This document shows, one piece after another, positions 18,084-26,642 of a stretch of 64,000 bases of DNA. The position numbers and the translations under genes were made by a program. How positions within the stretch are numbered: position 1 is the stretch's first letter; every line of letters begins with the position of its first letter. This DNA comes from Candidatus Hydrogenedens sp. (GTDB lineage: Bacteria > Hydrogenedentota > Hydrogenedentia > Hydrogenedentales > JAEUWI01): the NCBI GenBank assembly GCA_016125095.1, contig WGMK01000013.1, forward strand, positions 248,001 to 312,000, read 5' to 3'. A model generated the notes under the pieces. That model saw nothing but the letters and a program-made list of their open reading frames with translations, searched no databases and had not been told where the DNA came from.

Positions 18084-18141
18084 TCGCCGGGCGTTCCCGC
18101 TACATTGCCCGATAGTCATTGACGCGGCGTGAAGGGCATAC

Positions 18142-19647
18142 ATGAATACCATCCAGCGAACGGATACCTTGGGCGATCCGAAACATTTGGCGGCCATCAG
18201 CGAAGCTCCGCGTATCTGGGTTTCCGACCAGTTCGTTTCTGCAGAGGAAGTGTCCGCGCTGCTCGACATGGTCCCCGCCGAGGACAGTCCCGAAGCCACC
18301 GCGTTGCGCGCGCACCGCGACGATACCGGCCTCAGCTTCGAGTGGCCCATCGACGGAGTCCCCTTGCTCGAAGACTTGCGCGTGCGGCTTACGGAGATAC
18401 TCGGCGTCGAGAATGCCCTTCCGGAGACCTTCCGCTTCCGCCGATATTTCCCCGGCAATGGGCACCCGGAACACCTGGATTGTTACGAGATCGGCAGCCA
18501 CTCGCTCGTGTTCACTGCGCTGATGCATCTTGAAGACGCGGAGTCCGGCGGCGAGACTCTATTTCCGTCTACGGCAGAGGGCGCCCTCGCCGTGGGCCCG
18601 CGCGCGGGACGGCTCGTCGTATGGGCCAATCACTTGCCAGACGGCCGCCGCGATCCCGCGTCGTCGCACGCGGGCGGCGCGCTGCACGCCGGGAGCAAGA
18701 CTACGCTCACCTGGTTTGTCTATGCTCCCTTGGAGGCCGCTGCCCACACGCCGGGCTCCGGCTCCTTCGAGCCGCCGGCGCACGCACCCGGCAAGCGCCT
18801 GTATTTCATCGACGATGGCGTGCCATCAGAAACGACCGAGGTCATGGCCGATGCCTGCCGTTCGCGCGGCATCCGCTTTCTTCCCGTCGATGCGCAAGAC
18901 TTCGATTTTTCCCAACCGTCGCCCTTGCTGCCGGGCGACATGATGTATCGGGCGGCGGTTTCCGGGGCAGCGATCAAGACCGAGCAGTTTCTATTCGCCG
19001 ATGGCGTCGCGACACTTTACTCGGACGACGAGGGCGTATTCTTCGATACCGGCGCCGCGCTTACGCTGTTCGAGCGCGCCGGGGTGCCGACGCCCCGCAC
19101 GGTCTATTGCAATACCACCAACCGCGCGAGATTGCGGCGATACGCGGAGTTTGTGGGCGGCTTTCCACTGCTTGCCAAATTTCCGGGAGCCTCGGGCGGC
19201 GTGAATGTGGTCCTCATCGAGTCCATACAGGGCCTGAACTCGTTCGTCGATCACACGCTGTACAACGGTTTTGTGCCGCTACTCTCCACGTACATTCCCG
19301 ATGCCGAGCATTGGCGCGTGGTGGTGGTGGGGGGCGGCGTCGCGGGGGCCTACATCAACCAGACGCGAACCGATGACTTCCGCTCCTACGACGATGGCAA
19401 TCCGGAGAATTACCGCCTGCCCGACGACGACGAAATGCTCCGCTCCGCGATCGCGGCGGTCCAGTCCCTCGGGGTGGAGTTCGGAGGCGTGGATATCCTA
19501 AGGCATGGCAGCGGCAGGCACTATGTGCTCGAGGCGAATTTCCCCTGCTACTTCGCCGACGCGCAGCGCACCGGCGGCTTCGACATTGCCGGGGCGATTG
19601 TCGAGCACCTGCACGCCAAGGCTATCCGGCTCGCGGAATTGTTCTAA
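18142..19647 (+). CDS. Fusion of a prolyl-4-hydroxylase-type 2-oxoglutarate oxygenase and an ATP-grasp ligase domain
   Basis: Residues about 25-195 of this 501-residue protein look like a 2OG-Fe(II) dioxygenase of the P4H type. They show the H-x-D iron site in HPEHLDCY (His111, Asp113), the distal His176 in SSHAGG, and Lys186 in HAGSKTTLTWF as the probable 2-oxoglutarate contact. Residues about 235-500 look like an ATP-grasp domain, with a Lys-containing nucleotide segment (FPLLAKFPGASGG), a glycine-rich hairpin and the acidic magnesium motif VLEANFPCYF near the end. ATP-grasp enzymes join carboxylates to amines or thiols, so the fusion could hydroxylate and ligate one peptide or amino-acid substrate. 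No precursor gene is adjacent, and the substrate is unknown. It converges on the PqqD-like gene with a four-base overlap of stops. Confidence 0.78.
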   Translation: MNTIQRTDTLGDPKHLAAISEAPRIWVSDQFVSAEEVSALLDMVPAEDSPEATALRAHRDDTGLSFEWPIDGVPLLEDLRVRLTEILGVENALPETFRFRRYFPGNGHPEHLDCYEIGSHSLVFTALMHLEDAESGGETLFPSTAEGALAVGPRAGRLVVWANHLPDGRRDPASSHAGGALHAGSKTTLTWFVYAPLEAAAHTPGSGSFEPPAHAPGKRLYFIDDGVPSETTEVMADACRSRGIRFLPVDAQDFDFSQPSPLLPGDMMYRAAVSGAAIKTEQFLFADGVATLYSDDEGVFFDTGAALTLFERAGVPTPRTVYCNTTNRARLRRYAEFVGGFPLLAKFPGASGGVNVVLIESIQGLNSFVDHTLYNGFVPLLSTYIPDAEHWRVVVVGGGVAGAYINQTRTDDFRSYDDGNPENYRLPDDDEMLRSAIAAVQSLGVEFGGVDILRHGSGRHYVLEANFPCYFADAQRTGGFDIAGAIVEHLHAKAIRLAELF

Positions 19648-20498
19648 GGCCGCTTCGACGCCTGTTCGGCTGCCCCATTGGCCTTGGCCTGCTCTTCGCT
19701 CTGGCGTCGGCGGGCGCGTGCTGCTTCGCTGGTATTGGTCTTGTCCCCGAGACCGGCGATGAAATCATCCCGCTTTTGCTTGGCTTCAGCGGCCCGATCT
19801 TGCGCCGAATCGAGTTTCTTGCGCTCCGCCTCGGCGGCCCGGAACGCCTCGCGGGCTTCCTCGCGCGCCAGCTTCGCCTTCTCCTCCGCCGCGCGCGTAC
19901 CGTCCTGCTTGCTCTCTCGCTCCGCTGCGCGTTCCTCTCGCGCTGCCAGCTTTTGCTTTGTTTCGGCAGCACGCTGTTCCTGAACGCCAAGCTTCTGCGT
20001 CTCTTCGGCCGCGCGTACTTCGGTCTTCTTCGCTTCTTCCGCAGCCCGCGCTTCGACTTTGATCTTTTCTTCGGCCGCGCGCCTGTCGGCGACCAAGGTC
20101 TTGCGGTATTCCTCGGCTGCGCGTACATCGTCTGCCTGAGCGGCGGCTCTCGATGCCGGCACGATGACCGCGCCCGCAGCCGCCAGGCCTGCCAAACGCA
20201 TGATTTGGCGACGCGAGCTTCGCGCCGAACCAGCCGGCGGCGCTGCGCGCTCGGCCAATAGGCCCGCGTCGGCGAGCGTATCTAGCGCTGCGAATACCGT
20301 CTCGCGCGTAGCGGCCGGTTCCCTTTGTTCGCGAACGAGGGCCAGCAATTGATCGATGCTGTGCTTTCCATCTACCGCCAGCAGTACCGCCGCTTCGATG
20401 CCCGCGAACACGGCCGTATCACCGTCCGGAAAGTGTGCTAGAACATCCAAGTCCTTATTTTCCAGTAGGATATGCGGTACGCGGTTGGGGTAAATCAT
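19644..20498 (-). CDS. PqqD-like domain protein with Tat-like segment and AAE-repeat tail
   Basis: I start this 284-residue protein at the ATG at 20498, which has GGGAGAG upstream. Residues 1-85 resemble a PqqD-like winged helix, the fold that binds leader peptides in ribosomal-peptide pathways (PNRVPHILLENKDLDVLAHFP, then EAAVLLAVDGKHSIDQLLALV and a helix ending DAGLL). Residues 94-121 then read SSRRQIMRLAGLAAAGAVIVP, a twin-arginine-like signal placed internally. The remaining 160 residues are Ala/Glu/Lys/Arg-rich with about eight RAAE units spaced roughly 13-15 residues apart, predicted as a long helix or coiled coil. Proteins with a PqqD domain followed by an internal twin-arginine segment exist elsewhere with Cys-rich tails; this tail is different and lacks Cys. 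Function is unknown. Confidence 0.7.
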   Translation of the reverse strand: MIYPNRVPHILLENKDLDVLAHFPDGDTAVFAGIEAAVLLAVDGKHSIDQLLALVREQREPAATRETVFAALDTLADAGLLAERAAPPAGSARSSRRQIMRLAGLAAAGAVIVPASRAAAQADDVRAAEEYRKTLVADRRAAEEKIKVEARAAEEAKKTEVRAAEETQKLGVQEQRAAETKQKLAAREERAAERESKQDGTRAAEEKAKLAREEAREAFRAAEAERKKLDSAQDRAAEAKQKRDDFIAGLGDKTNTSEAARARRRQSEEQAKANGAAEQASKRP

Positions 20499-20597
20499 GA
20501 AAAGCTCTCCCTCGTTGAACCCATTTCGCCTCATACGAAATGTACCCCAGACCCGGGAGTTTGTCAAACGTGAAGCGGTTTCTGTTAAGAGCGTTCA

Positions 20598-22106
20598 TCA
20601 CCGCAGCGAGACCGGCGGCAGGTATTCGCCCAGCTCGGCGCGTGTCCACCAGCCCTCGCCGCCCCAGGTGGTGAATTCGTAGCGCCAATACAGGGCGCGG
20701 ATGAATTTCGGCGGCGCGACCGGAAAGGGATTCTCCGCCAGTAGGCCGGCCACCTCGGGCGAGCCAAGCAGCAGCTGCTCGACGAATCGTTGGAACCACG
20801 GCGTATTGCGGGCGCTGCCCAGCGCGGCGAACCACATCTGCCAATCCAGCCGGGGCTGGTGCGGCTGGCACCACGCGGGCATGCGATTCAGATCGCCGGG
20901 CTTGTAGCGGAAGCGATAGCTGGTCCAGGTCTCGCCGTCGTTGCTGCCCTGCAGTTCGATTTCCGGGCGCGTGGTGGTCATGCTGCGGAAGAGGCCATAG
21001 CTGTTGCAGGCATACCACGGCCGCACGAGACCATAGAGATCGCGCGCTGTCGCGGGCATCCGGTCCCAGGAAGATACCATCGCCGCCGTCAGAAGCAGGG
21101 TGCATGCGCTCCATGCCACCGCTACCGATGCGGTGATCGGACGCGGCCGCCGTATCCGTACGGGCTCGATTTGCCATGCGTCCCACGCTTCCCGCCATCG
21201 CGTTGGCACGCGCGACAGCAGGGCCTCGTCGTCGAGCCAGAGCACGGCCAGCGACACCGCCAGCAGATTGAAGAAAGTGTAGTTGCCCGTGGCCGCGATG
21301 AGCGCCATGAGCGCCACGATGCAGCCCGCGCCGAAAATACGCACCCGCCGCGGGCCGAAAAGAAAGAACGGCGCGACCAGTTCGATGAAGAACATCACGG
21401 CGACCGACGCTTGCTGGAACCCGTTCGGCAGCTGATGCGCCAACCAGCCGCCGACGTGGGGGAGGGGCTGGGTCTCGTAGTGAAAGCGCAGCGCGTCGAG
21501 GTGCGTCCACGTCGGGTCGTCCAGCTTCACATAGCCCGAGAAGAACATGCTCTTCCAGAGCAGCAGGCGTAGCGTCCACAGCATCCACGGCGACACAGGC
21601 TTGTCGGCGTGCGGCCGCTCCACCCAGCCGCCCGGCGCGAAGAACACCGCCAGCAGCCCGGTTTCCAGCAGCAGGATATCCCACTGGAAGCTCAGGAAAT
21701 CCTGCCCCGCGTGGGTGAGGGTCAGGTAGAAGATCCAGCAGCCGAAGAACGCGAGCCGGGGCAGCACGCCCGCCACGGCCAGCAGCGCACAGAAAAAGCC
21801 CGCAAAGCAGAAGCCCTGCAGCGCGGCCGTGCCCGAGGCGAACCACGCCAGCGTCGGCACATTCCAATAGGCCCAGGCACCGCCATAGTAGTTCTGGACT
21901 GCGTCGAGAAAACGCCCGGTGGGGAGTATGCCCTGCTCGCCGATGAGTCCGGGAATCTGCCCGCCCAGCGACGAAAACGCGATGAGGTAGACCAGCGCCA
22001 GCGCGCGCAGAAACAGCCAACGGGTCAGCCGGTAATCGCGCGGATGGCGCGGAGTCCCCTGCAGCGCCCGCCAGACGGCCCGCGCGCGTTCGCGGAACGC
22101 CTCCAT
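20598..22106 (-). CDS. Lipase maturation factor family membrane protein
   Basis: This 502-residue polytopic membrane protein is homologous to eukaryotic LMF1. The family hallmark region (LALVYLIAFSSLGGQIPGLIGEQGILP near the N-terminus) is present. Several TM helices follow, then FLSFQWDILLLETGLLAVFFAP, and a soluble C-terminal domain with WYACNSYGLFRSMTTTRPEIELQGSNDGETW and RLDWQMWFAALG. Bacterial members have no established role; LMF1 helps lipases fold in the ER. It lies downstream of the crotonase gene by 19 bases, so the two are probably co-transcribed. Confidence 0.88.
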   Translation of the reverse strand: MEAFRERARAVWRALQGTPRHPRDYRLTRWLFLRALALVYLIAFSSLGGQIPGLIGEQGILPTGRFLDAVQNYYGGAWAYWNVPTLAWFASGTAALQGFCFAGFFCALLAVAGVLPRLAFFGCWIFYLTLTHAGQDFLSFQWDILLLETGLLAVFFAPGGWVERPHADKPVSPWMLWTLRLLLWKSMFFSGYVKLDDPTWTHLDALRFHYETQPLPHVGGWLAHQLPNGFQQASVAVMFFIELVAPFFLFGPRRVRIFGAGCIVALMALIAATGNYTFFNLLAVSLAVLWLDDEALLSRVPTRWREAWDAWQIEPVRIRRPRPITASVAVAWSACTLLLTAAMVSSWDRMPATARDLYGLVRPWYACNSYGLFRSMTTTRPEIELQGSNDGETWTSYRFRYKPGDLNRMPAWCQPHQPRLDWQMWFAALGSARNTPWFQRFVEQLLLGSPEVAGLLAENPFPVAPPKFIRALYWRYEFTTWGGEGWWTRAELGEYLPPVSLR

Positions 22107-22125
22107 GCTCAGCCCGCCGCGGCGG

Positions 22126-22929
22126 TCACGCGCCCTTCCACTTGGCTGGGCGCTTTTCCATGAAGGCCGCCATCGCTTCGCCGATATCTTCCGTACCGAT
22201 GAGGTACCCCTGCGCGAGCCGCTCGATGGCCATCTGCGTATAGCGATCCACGCCGTCGCCCTGATCGATCACGAACTTCGACAGCCCCACCGCGAGCGGC
22301 GCGTTCCGCGCGATTTGTTCCGCCAGCGCCACGGCCTCGGCGAAGGCCTGGCCCGGCGCGGCGATGCGGTTCGCCATGCCCCACGCCAGCGCTTCCTCCG
22401 CCTCCACCTCGCGCGCGGTCATCAGCATGTCCTTCGTGCGGCTCGGTCCGATGAGCTTCGTCAGGCGCGTGGTGCCGCCCACATCGGCAATCAGGCCGAG
22501 GCGGGTCTCCGGCAGCGCCAGCTTCGCGCCGGCCTCTACAATGCGGAAGTCGAAAGCCAGCGCCAGCTCGAGCCCCATGCCCAGGCACTTGCCCTGGATG
22601 GCCCCAATCACCGGCACCTCGGTCAGTTCGATGGTGTGTAGGGCATGCTGCAGCCGCTCGGCGAAACGCCGCAGCCAGCGCGAAGGATTGCCATCGCCGA
22701 TGGACATGCGCTGTTGCGCCAGCGACATTACGTCGATGCCCGCTGAGAAAATAGGGCCTTCGCCCTCGACCACGACCGCGCGGATGCCGCTGTCGTGGTC
22801 CGCTTCGCGGATGGCCGCCGCGATGTCCTCCGTGAATTCCATCGTCAGCGCGTTGCGCTTGTCCGCGCGGCTCAGCGTCACCACATGGCACACGCCCTCG
22901 CGGCGCGTCTTGACCCAGTCTGTGCTCAT
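22126..22929 (-). CDS. Enoyl-CoA hydratase/isomerase (crotonase) family protein
   Basis: This 267-residue crotonase-fold enzyme acts on an acyl-CoA. The CoA-binding start KRNALTMEF, the oxyanion-hole segment GEGPIFSAGIDVMSLAQ and the second one GAIQGKCLGMGLELALAFDFRI are clear. The usual catalytic Glu region reads LPETRLGLIADVGGTTRL, with Glu and Asp in plausible places, so hydratase or dienoyl-CoA isomerase activity is possible. It sits ten bases after the SDR gene, forming a likely SDR-crotonase-LMF operon that suggests lipid or fatty-acid metabolism. Confidence 0.88.
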   Translation of the reverse strand: MSTDWVKTRREGVCHVVTLSRADKRNALTMEFTEDIAAAIREADHDSGIRAVVVEGEGPIFSAGIDVMSLAQQRMSIGDGNPSRWLRRFAERLQHALHTIELTEVPVIGAIQGKCLGMGLELALAFDFRIVEAGAKLALPETRLGLIADVGGTTRLTKLIGPSRTKDMLMTAREVEAEEALAWGMANRIAAPGQAFAEAVALAEQIARNAPLAVGLSKFVIDQGDGVDRYTQMAIERLAQGYLIGTEDIGEAMAAFMEKRPAKWKGA

Positions 22930-22939
22930 GGCGCCGCGC

Positions 22940-23758
22940 TTACGAACGCGCCATGCGCATCAGGTCGGAATCCAGATCCATCGGCTGGCTGTCCGGCAGG
23001 CACTTGTACTGGTCGAAATCGGTATAGCCGACTTCGCGCAGGAACTCCTCGTCGATCAGCGCGCGGCCGTTCGACACCTCCGGACGCGCCAGGATTTCAT
23101 ACGTGGCGTCGGCGATGATATCCGCCTTGCGCCAGATGCTCGGGTCGCCCATGCCGTAGTTGATAGTCGCCGACGACTCGATGATGGTCTTCGGCCACAG
23201 CGCCGAGCCCTTGATGTTGTATTCCTTGAACTCTTCCGCCACGCCCTGCGCGATCATCGTCATGCCGAACTTGCCGATCATGTAGGCGATGTGGCCCGGC
23301 ACGATGCTTAGGTCCACCGGCGGCGACATGTTCACGATGTGGCCGCTCTTCTGCTCCTTCATCTTCTCGATGAACGCATACGTGCAGGCATAGGCCGCGC
23401 GGCAGTTCACGTCGATCAGCAGGTCGAACTTGTTCAGCGGCGTCTCGTCCAGCGTACGCCACCAGAGCGCGCCCGCGTTGTTGATGACCGCGTCGATGCG
23501 TCCGAACTTGTCCAGCACCGCCGCCGCCGCCGCGTTCACGCTCTCCAGGTCGCGCACGTTGCACTGCACCGGCAGCGCCTCTGGCGCCCCCGCTTCCTTG
23601 ATTTCCTCCGCCGCCGTATAAATCGTGCCCGGCAGCTTCGGGTGCGGCTCGGTCGTCTTCGCCGCCACCACAATGCTCCAGCCCTCGCGCGCCAGACGCT
23701 TCGCGCAGCTCAGCCCGATGCCCCGCGATGCCCCCGTGATAAACGCTACCTTGCTCAT
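22940..23758 (-). CDS. Short-chain dehydrogenase (HSDL2-like)
   Basis: I start this 272-residue SDR at the ATG at 23758, directly before KVAFITGASRGIGLSCAKRLA, with AGGAAAGG upstream. The open frame reaches further but into non-conserved sequence. The TGxxxGIG cofactor motif, NNAG (INNAGALWW), and the active-site YMIGK (Tyr-x3-Lys) are present. The catalytic Ser is in NMSPPVDL, the same layout as the peroxisomal HSDL2 subfamily (NxSPP...AYxxxK). The substrate is unknown, but co-location with a crotonase suggests acyl or hydroxy-acyl intermediates. Confidence 0.87.
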   Translation of the reverse strand: MSKVAFITGASRGIGLSCAKRLAREGWSIVVAAKTTEPHPKLPGTIYTAAEEIKEAGAPEALPVQCNVRDLESVNAAAAAVLDKFGRIDAVINNAGALWWRTLDETPLNKFDLLIDVNCRAAYACTYAFIEKMKEQKSGHIVNMSPPVDLSIVPGHIAYMIGKFGMTMIAQGVAEEFKEYNIKGSALWPKTIIESSATINYGMGDPSIWRKADIIADATYEILARPEVSNGRALIDEEFLREVGYTDFDQYKCLPDSQPMDLDSDLMRMARS

Positions 23759-23862
23759 GTCAATCGCCTTTCCTGTCCCTGCGCCCACCGGCGCTTGCAG
23801 CCTAATGCCTGTGATCCCAGCAGCATAGCGCACAAACTCCGCCGCCGCAAGAACCGACTTAT

Positions 23863-24029
23863 GCGGCTTTGCCGCCTTGGCGTGCGGGAGCAAGCTCCCG
23901 CTTTGCGTAGGGAGCGAGCAGCTCCCGTCGCTTGGATGCTGGATTCGGTCTAACCCTGCGACGACGGGAGCTGTTCGCTCCCTGATTCAGGCGGCAGCCC
24001 GCTGCCGCACTCCAAGGCCGCTGCGCGGC
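23863..24029. repeat. REP-like palindromic repeat, copy 1 (left of transposase)
   Basis: This 167-base element begins GCGGCTTTGCCGCCTTGG and ends with the partly complementary CCGCACTCCAAGGCCGC, so the ends fold back. Inside are further hairpins such as GGGAGC...GCTCCC. A related copy lies on the other side of the RAYT gene at 24631-24794. Confidence 0.8.
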
Positions 24030-24037
24030 GAGGGGTA

Positions 24038-24598
24038 CTAGTAGTTGTCGTCTACAAGAAGTCTTTCGGCCTTGAAGGAGCGAATTATACGAAGCGTTCC
24101 TGAGTCAGCGTGTTGCATCAGCCAAGCCATGGAGCACCACCGGTAGTTCTCTGCTCTCGAAACAAGGCCGTGCCGCACCGGGTTTTCGTGGACATAGGCC
24201 AGCCGGGCCCAGTAACTGCGCTCATAGGTCAGGCAAGTATCCCAATATTGCTGCCAGACTTTACGCCCAGGCTTGGCTTCGGACTTATTCAGCCATACCG
24301 CCGACTTCGCATGCACCGACCGGATGAAGCGCGCGAGCGTCGTGGCATCTTCCGGAGCACGTGCAATGAAGTGGTAGTGATTCGCCATCACAGCCCCCGC
24401 TTCCATGCGCCATTCGAAGCGTGCGGCCTCTTCCATGAGTCGTTCCAACAGATAATCGCGTTTGGAATCTGTATCGAACAATGCCAGCTTCCGATACGTG
24501 CCAGCCGTAATGAAATACGTAGCACCGGATTCGAAGCAGTGCATCGGCGTATGCGGCCAATGATTTTGATGATTCGTGTTAGTCATCTCTAACGACAC
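24038..24598 (-). CDS. REP-associated tyrosine transposase (RAYT, Y1 family)
   Basis: This 186-residue single-strand transposase of the IS200/IS605-like superfamily has the HUH motif as NHYHF (His74, His76) and the probable catalytic Tyr135 in LAYVHENPVRHGLV, a segment strongly typical of RAYTs. RAYTs are domesticated or semi-mobile enzymes thought to spread REP palindromes. Here the gene is closely bracketed by two REP-like repeats (8 and 32 bases away), the expected architecture. The stop is followed directly by repeat copy 1. Confidence 0.9.
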   Translation of the reverse strand: MSLEMTNTNHQNHWPHTPMHCFESGATYFITAGTYRKLALFDTDSKRDYLLERLMEEAARFEWRMEAGAVMANHYHFIARAPEDATTLARFIRSVHAKSAVWLNKSEAKPGRKVWQQYWDTCLTYERSYWARLAYVHENPVRHGLVSRAENYRWCSMAWLMQHADSGTLRIIRSFKAERLLVDDNY

Positions 24599-24630
24599 AA
24601 TATCATCGTGTGTATATGAAGATCCTTAAT

Positions 24631-24794
24631 GCGGCTTTGCCGCCTTGGAGTGCGGGAGCAAGCTCCCGCCATGCCCAGGGAGCGAGTAGCTCCCGTCGTC
24701 GCGAGGCAGGACCGAATCCGACGTCCAAGCGACGGAAGCTAGCTTCCTCATCAAAGCGGAAGCCCGCTGCCGCACTCCAAGGCCGCTGCGCGGC
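24631..24794. repeat. REP-like palindromic repeat, copy 2 (right of transposase)
   Basis: The 164-base sequence has the same outer ends as copy 1 (GCGGCTTTGCCGCCTTGG to CCGCACTCCAAGGCCGC). Its central 40 bases match the reverse complement of copy 1's centre (for example GACCGAATCC here against GGATTCGGTC there), so the core is inverted relative to the ends. Confidence 0.8.
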
Positions 24795-24835
24795 AAAAAG
24801 AAAACGCCCCGGACGGTAGTGCCGCCCGGGGCGTT
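24795..24835 (-). terminator. Intrinsic terminator of the flgE operon
   Basis: Arms AACGCCCCGG (24803-24812) and CCGGGGCGTT (24826-24835) pair perfectly around a 13-base loop. On the minus strand they are followed by a T-rich run (24804-24795). It lies 35 bases after the flgE stop. Confidence 0.85.
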
Positions 24836-24869
24836 GATGCCGGCTAACTACGCCGCTGCGCTATCGCGT

Positions 24870-26162
24870 TTAGCGGATCAGGTTCACGGTTTCCTGCAGC
24901 AGGGTGTCGGCCGCGCTGATGGTTCTCGCGTTGGCCTGGAAGCCGCGCTGCGTGATGATGAGCTCGCTGAACTGCGTGCCAAGGTCGACGTTCGAATTCT
25001 CGAGCACGCCGCCGGTGACCGAGCCGCGGCTACCGGTGCCCGGCGTGCCGATTTGCGCGGGGCCCGAAGCCGGGTTCTCGCGGAAGCTGTTGTCGCCATC
25101 GCGCTCGAGGCCGCCCACGTTCGCGAAGGTTGCCAGCGCCACCTTGGCGATCGTGCGGGTCAGGCCGTTACTGAACACGCCGTTGATTTCACCGTTCGCG
25201 CCCACGTTCACGCTTTCCAGCACGCCCAGGCCGAAGCCGTCCTGGTTTTGCAGCGTCACGTCGCTCTCGACCGAGTCGCCCTGTGCCAGCTGGGTCACCT
25301 GCGACACGTCGAGCGTGAAGTCCAGGTCGAGCGGGGCCGTCTGGTTCTGCGTCATCAGCGCGGCGGGAATGTTGATATCGAACTCGCCATCCGCCGGCGC
25401 GATGATGGCCCCGCTGCTGTCGAAGGTCACCGTCACGCCGCCGGTAGCGCCGTCGATGTTCACGTTATCCGTGCCGCCACCAATGCTCGCCGTCATCGTC
25501 CATTCGTTGTTCACCGTGGTGCTCTTCACGAACGACAGCGTCACGATTTGCTCCGAGCCCAGCGAGTCGAACACGGTGATGCTGCGGTTCACGGTCTTCG
25601 GCACGGTCACCGTGCTGTCAATCGTCGGGTTCAGGTTGCCGATGAGCGTGGCCGATGTCGTGGTTTGCACGATGCCCGCGCCGCCCAGCGGAATCTCGAT
25701 GTCGGTCGGCGTGCCCGTGTCCGGAATCGAGCCGTCGGGGTTCGCGAGGAAACCCTGTACCCGCAGGCCCGTGCCGGGGTCGATCAGCACGCCGTTCGGG
25801 TTCAGCAGGAACGACCCGTCGCGCGAATAGACCGTGCCGATGCCATCGCTGAGCACGAAGAATCCGTTGCCCTGGATGGCGAGGTCGGTCGATACGCCCG
25901 TCGTGATGAGCGAGCCCTGCCCGTGGTCCACGTCGATGGTGGCCAGGCGCACGCCCAGGCCCACCTGCAGCGGGTTTGCGCCGCCGAAATTGCCCACCGG
26001 CGCCGAGCCGCCGCGCAGGGTCTGCGAGAAGAGGTCCTGAAACAACACGCGCGAGCCGCGGTACCCGATGGTATTCACGTTGGCGATGTTGTTGGCGACC
26101 ACGTCCAGCTTGGTCTGCTGGGCCTTGAGGCCCGTGACGCCGGTAAAGAGTGCGGTACCCAT
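24870..26162 (-). CDS. flgE: Flagellar hook protein FlgE
   Basis: This 430-residue protein forms the curved hook between rod and filament. The N-terminus (MGTALFTGVTGLKAQQTKLDVVANNIANVNTIGYRG) carries the ANNIANxNTxGY motif of axial proteins. The hook-specific segments DLAIQGNGFFVL and a long variable middle domain follow. The C-terminus (GTQFSELIITQRGFQANARTI) is the matching helical end. GGAAGGA precedes the ATG, which lies three bases after the preceding gene's stop. It is the last gene of the fliK-flgD-TIGR02530-flgE unit. Confidence 0.95.
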   Translation of the reverse strand: MGTALFTGVTGLKAQQTKLDVVANNIANVNTIGYRGSRVLFQDLFSQTLRGGSAPVGNFGGANPLQVGLGVRLATIDVDHGQGSLITTGVSTDLAIQGNGFFVLSDGIGTVYSRDGSFLLNPNGVLIDPGTGLRVQGFLANPDGSIPDTGTPTDIEIPLGGAGIVQTTTSATLIGNLNPTIDSTVTVPKTVNRSITVFDSLGSEQIVTLSFVKSTTVNNEWTMTASIGGGTDNVNIDGATGGVTVTFDSSGAIIAPADGEFDINIPAALMTQNQTAPLDLDFTLDVSQVTQLAQGDSVESDVTLQNQDGFGLGVLESVNVGANGEINGVFSNGLTRTIAKVALATFANVGGLERDGDNSFRENPASGPAQIGTPGTGSRGSVTGGVLENSNVDLGTQFSELIITQRGFQANARTISAADTLLQETVNLIR

Positions 26163-26165
26163 AGT

Positions 26166-26642
26166 CTAGAGTCCTTCCAAGGTTCCGCGCCGCATCAGTC
26201 GATCCGCGGCGCGCGGGCTTTCCCTCAAGGGGGCCGGCCCAGGGGTGTCGGCCGCCGCCGGAACACCCGGCACGACCACGGCACTGTCGATATTCGTGAA
26301 GACGTTGCCCGCCGCCTCGCGCGCCGGCATGGCCGTGATGACCGTGCGGTTCGGTACGCTGGCGATTAAGGCCACGTCTTCCATCAGGAGCAGGGATTCG
26401 CGGCCGCCCTTCGCGGCGGCCTCGTCGACGGCGCGCCCGATGGCCGCCATCTGTTCGGGGCTCAGTTCGATGTCCCGGCTGCGCAGGCGTTGCAGCGCGT
26501 GGTTGGAAAAGCGCACCTCGCGCGCGCTTTCCAGTTCGCTCCGCAGCACGCTCGCGAAGCCCGTGCCGCCGGTGTCCAGCCCCAGCGGGGTCGGGGCGCG
26601 CGATGCCTGCGCGGCCAGGCCCGGGTCTACGGGGCGGATCAT
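26166..26642 (-). CDS. TIGR02530-type flagellar operon protein
   Basis: This 158-residue protein starts at the ATG at 26642 and overlaps the flgD stop (ATGA). Conserved features of the family are visible: FSNHALQRLRSRDIELSPEQMAAIGRAVDEAAAKGGRESLLLMEDVA, then IASVPNRTVITAM and VFTNIDSAVVV. Members sit between flgD and flgE in many flagellar operons (Firmicutes, spirochaetes and others) but their role is not established; an assembly or hook-checkpoint role is often supposed. The final 40 residues are Pro/Ala/Arg-rich. Confidence 0.85.
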   Translation of the reverse strand: MIRPVDPGLAAQASRAPTPLGLDTGGTGFASVLRSELESAREVRFSNHALQRLRSRDIELSPEQMAAIGRAVDEAAAKGGRESLLLMEDVALIASVPNRTVITAMPAREAAGNVFTNIDSAVVVPGVPAAADTPGPAPLRESPRAADRLMRRGTLEGL

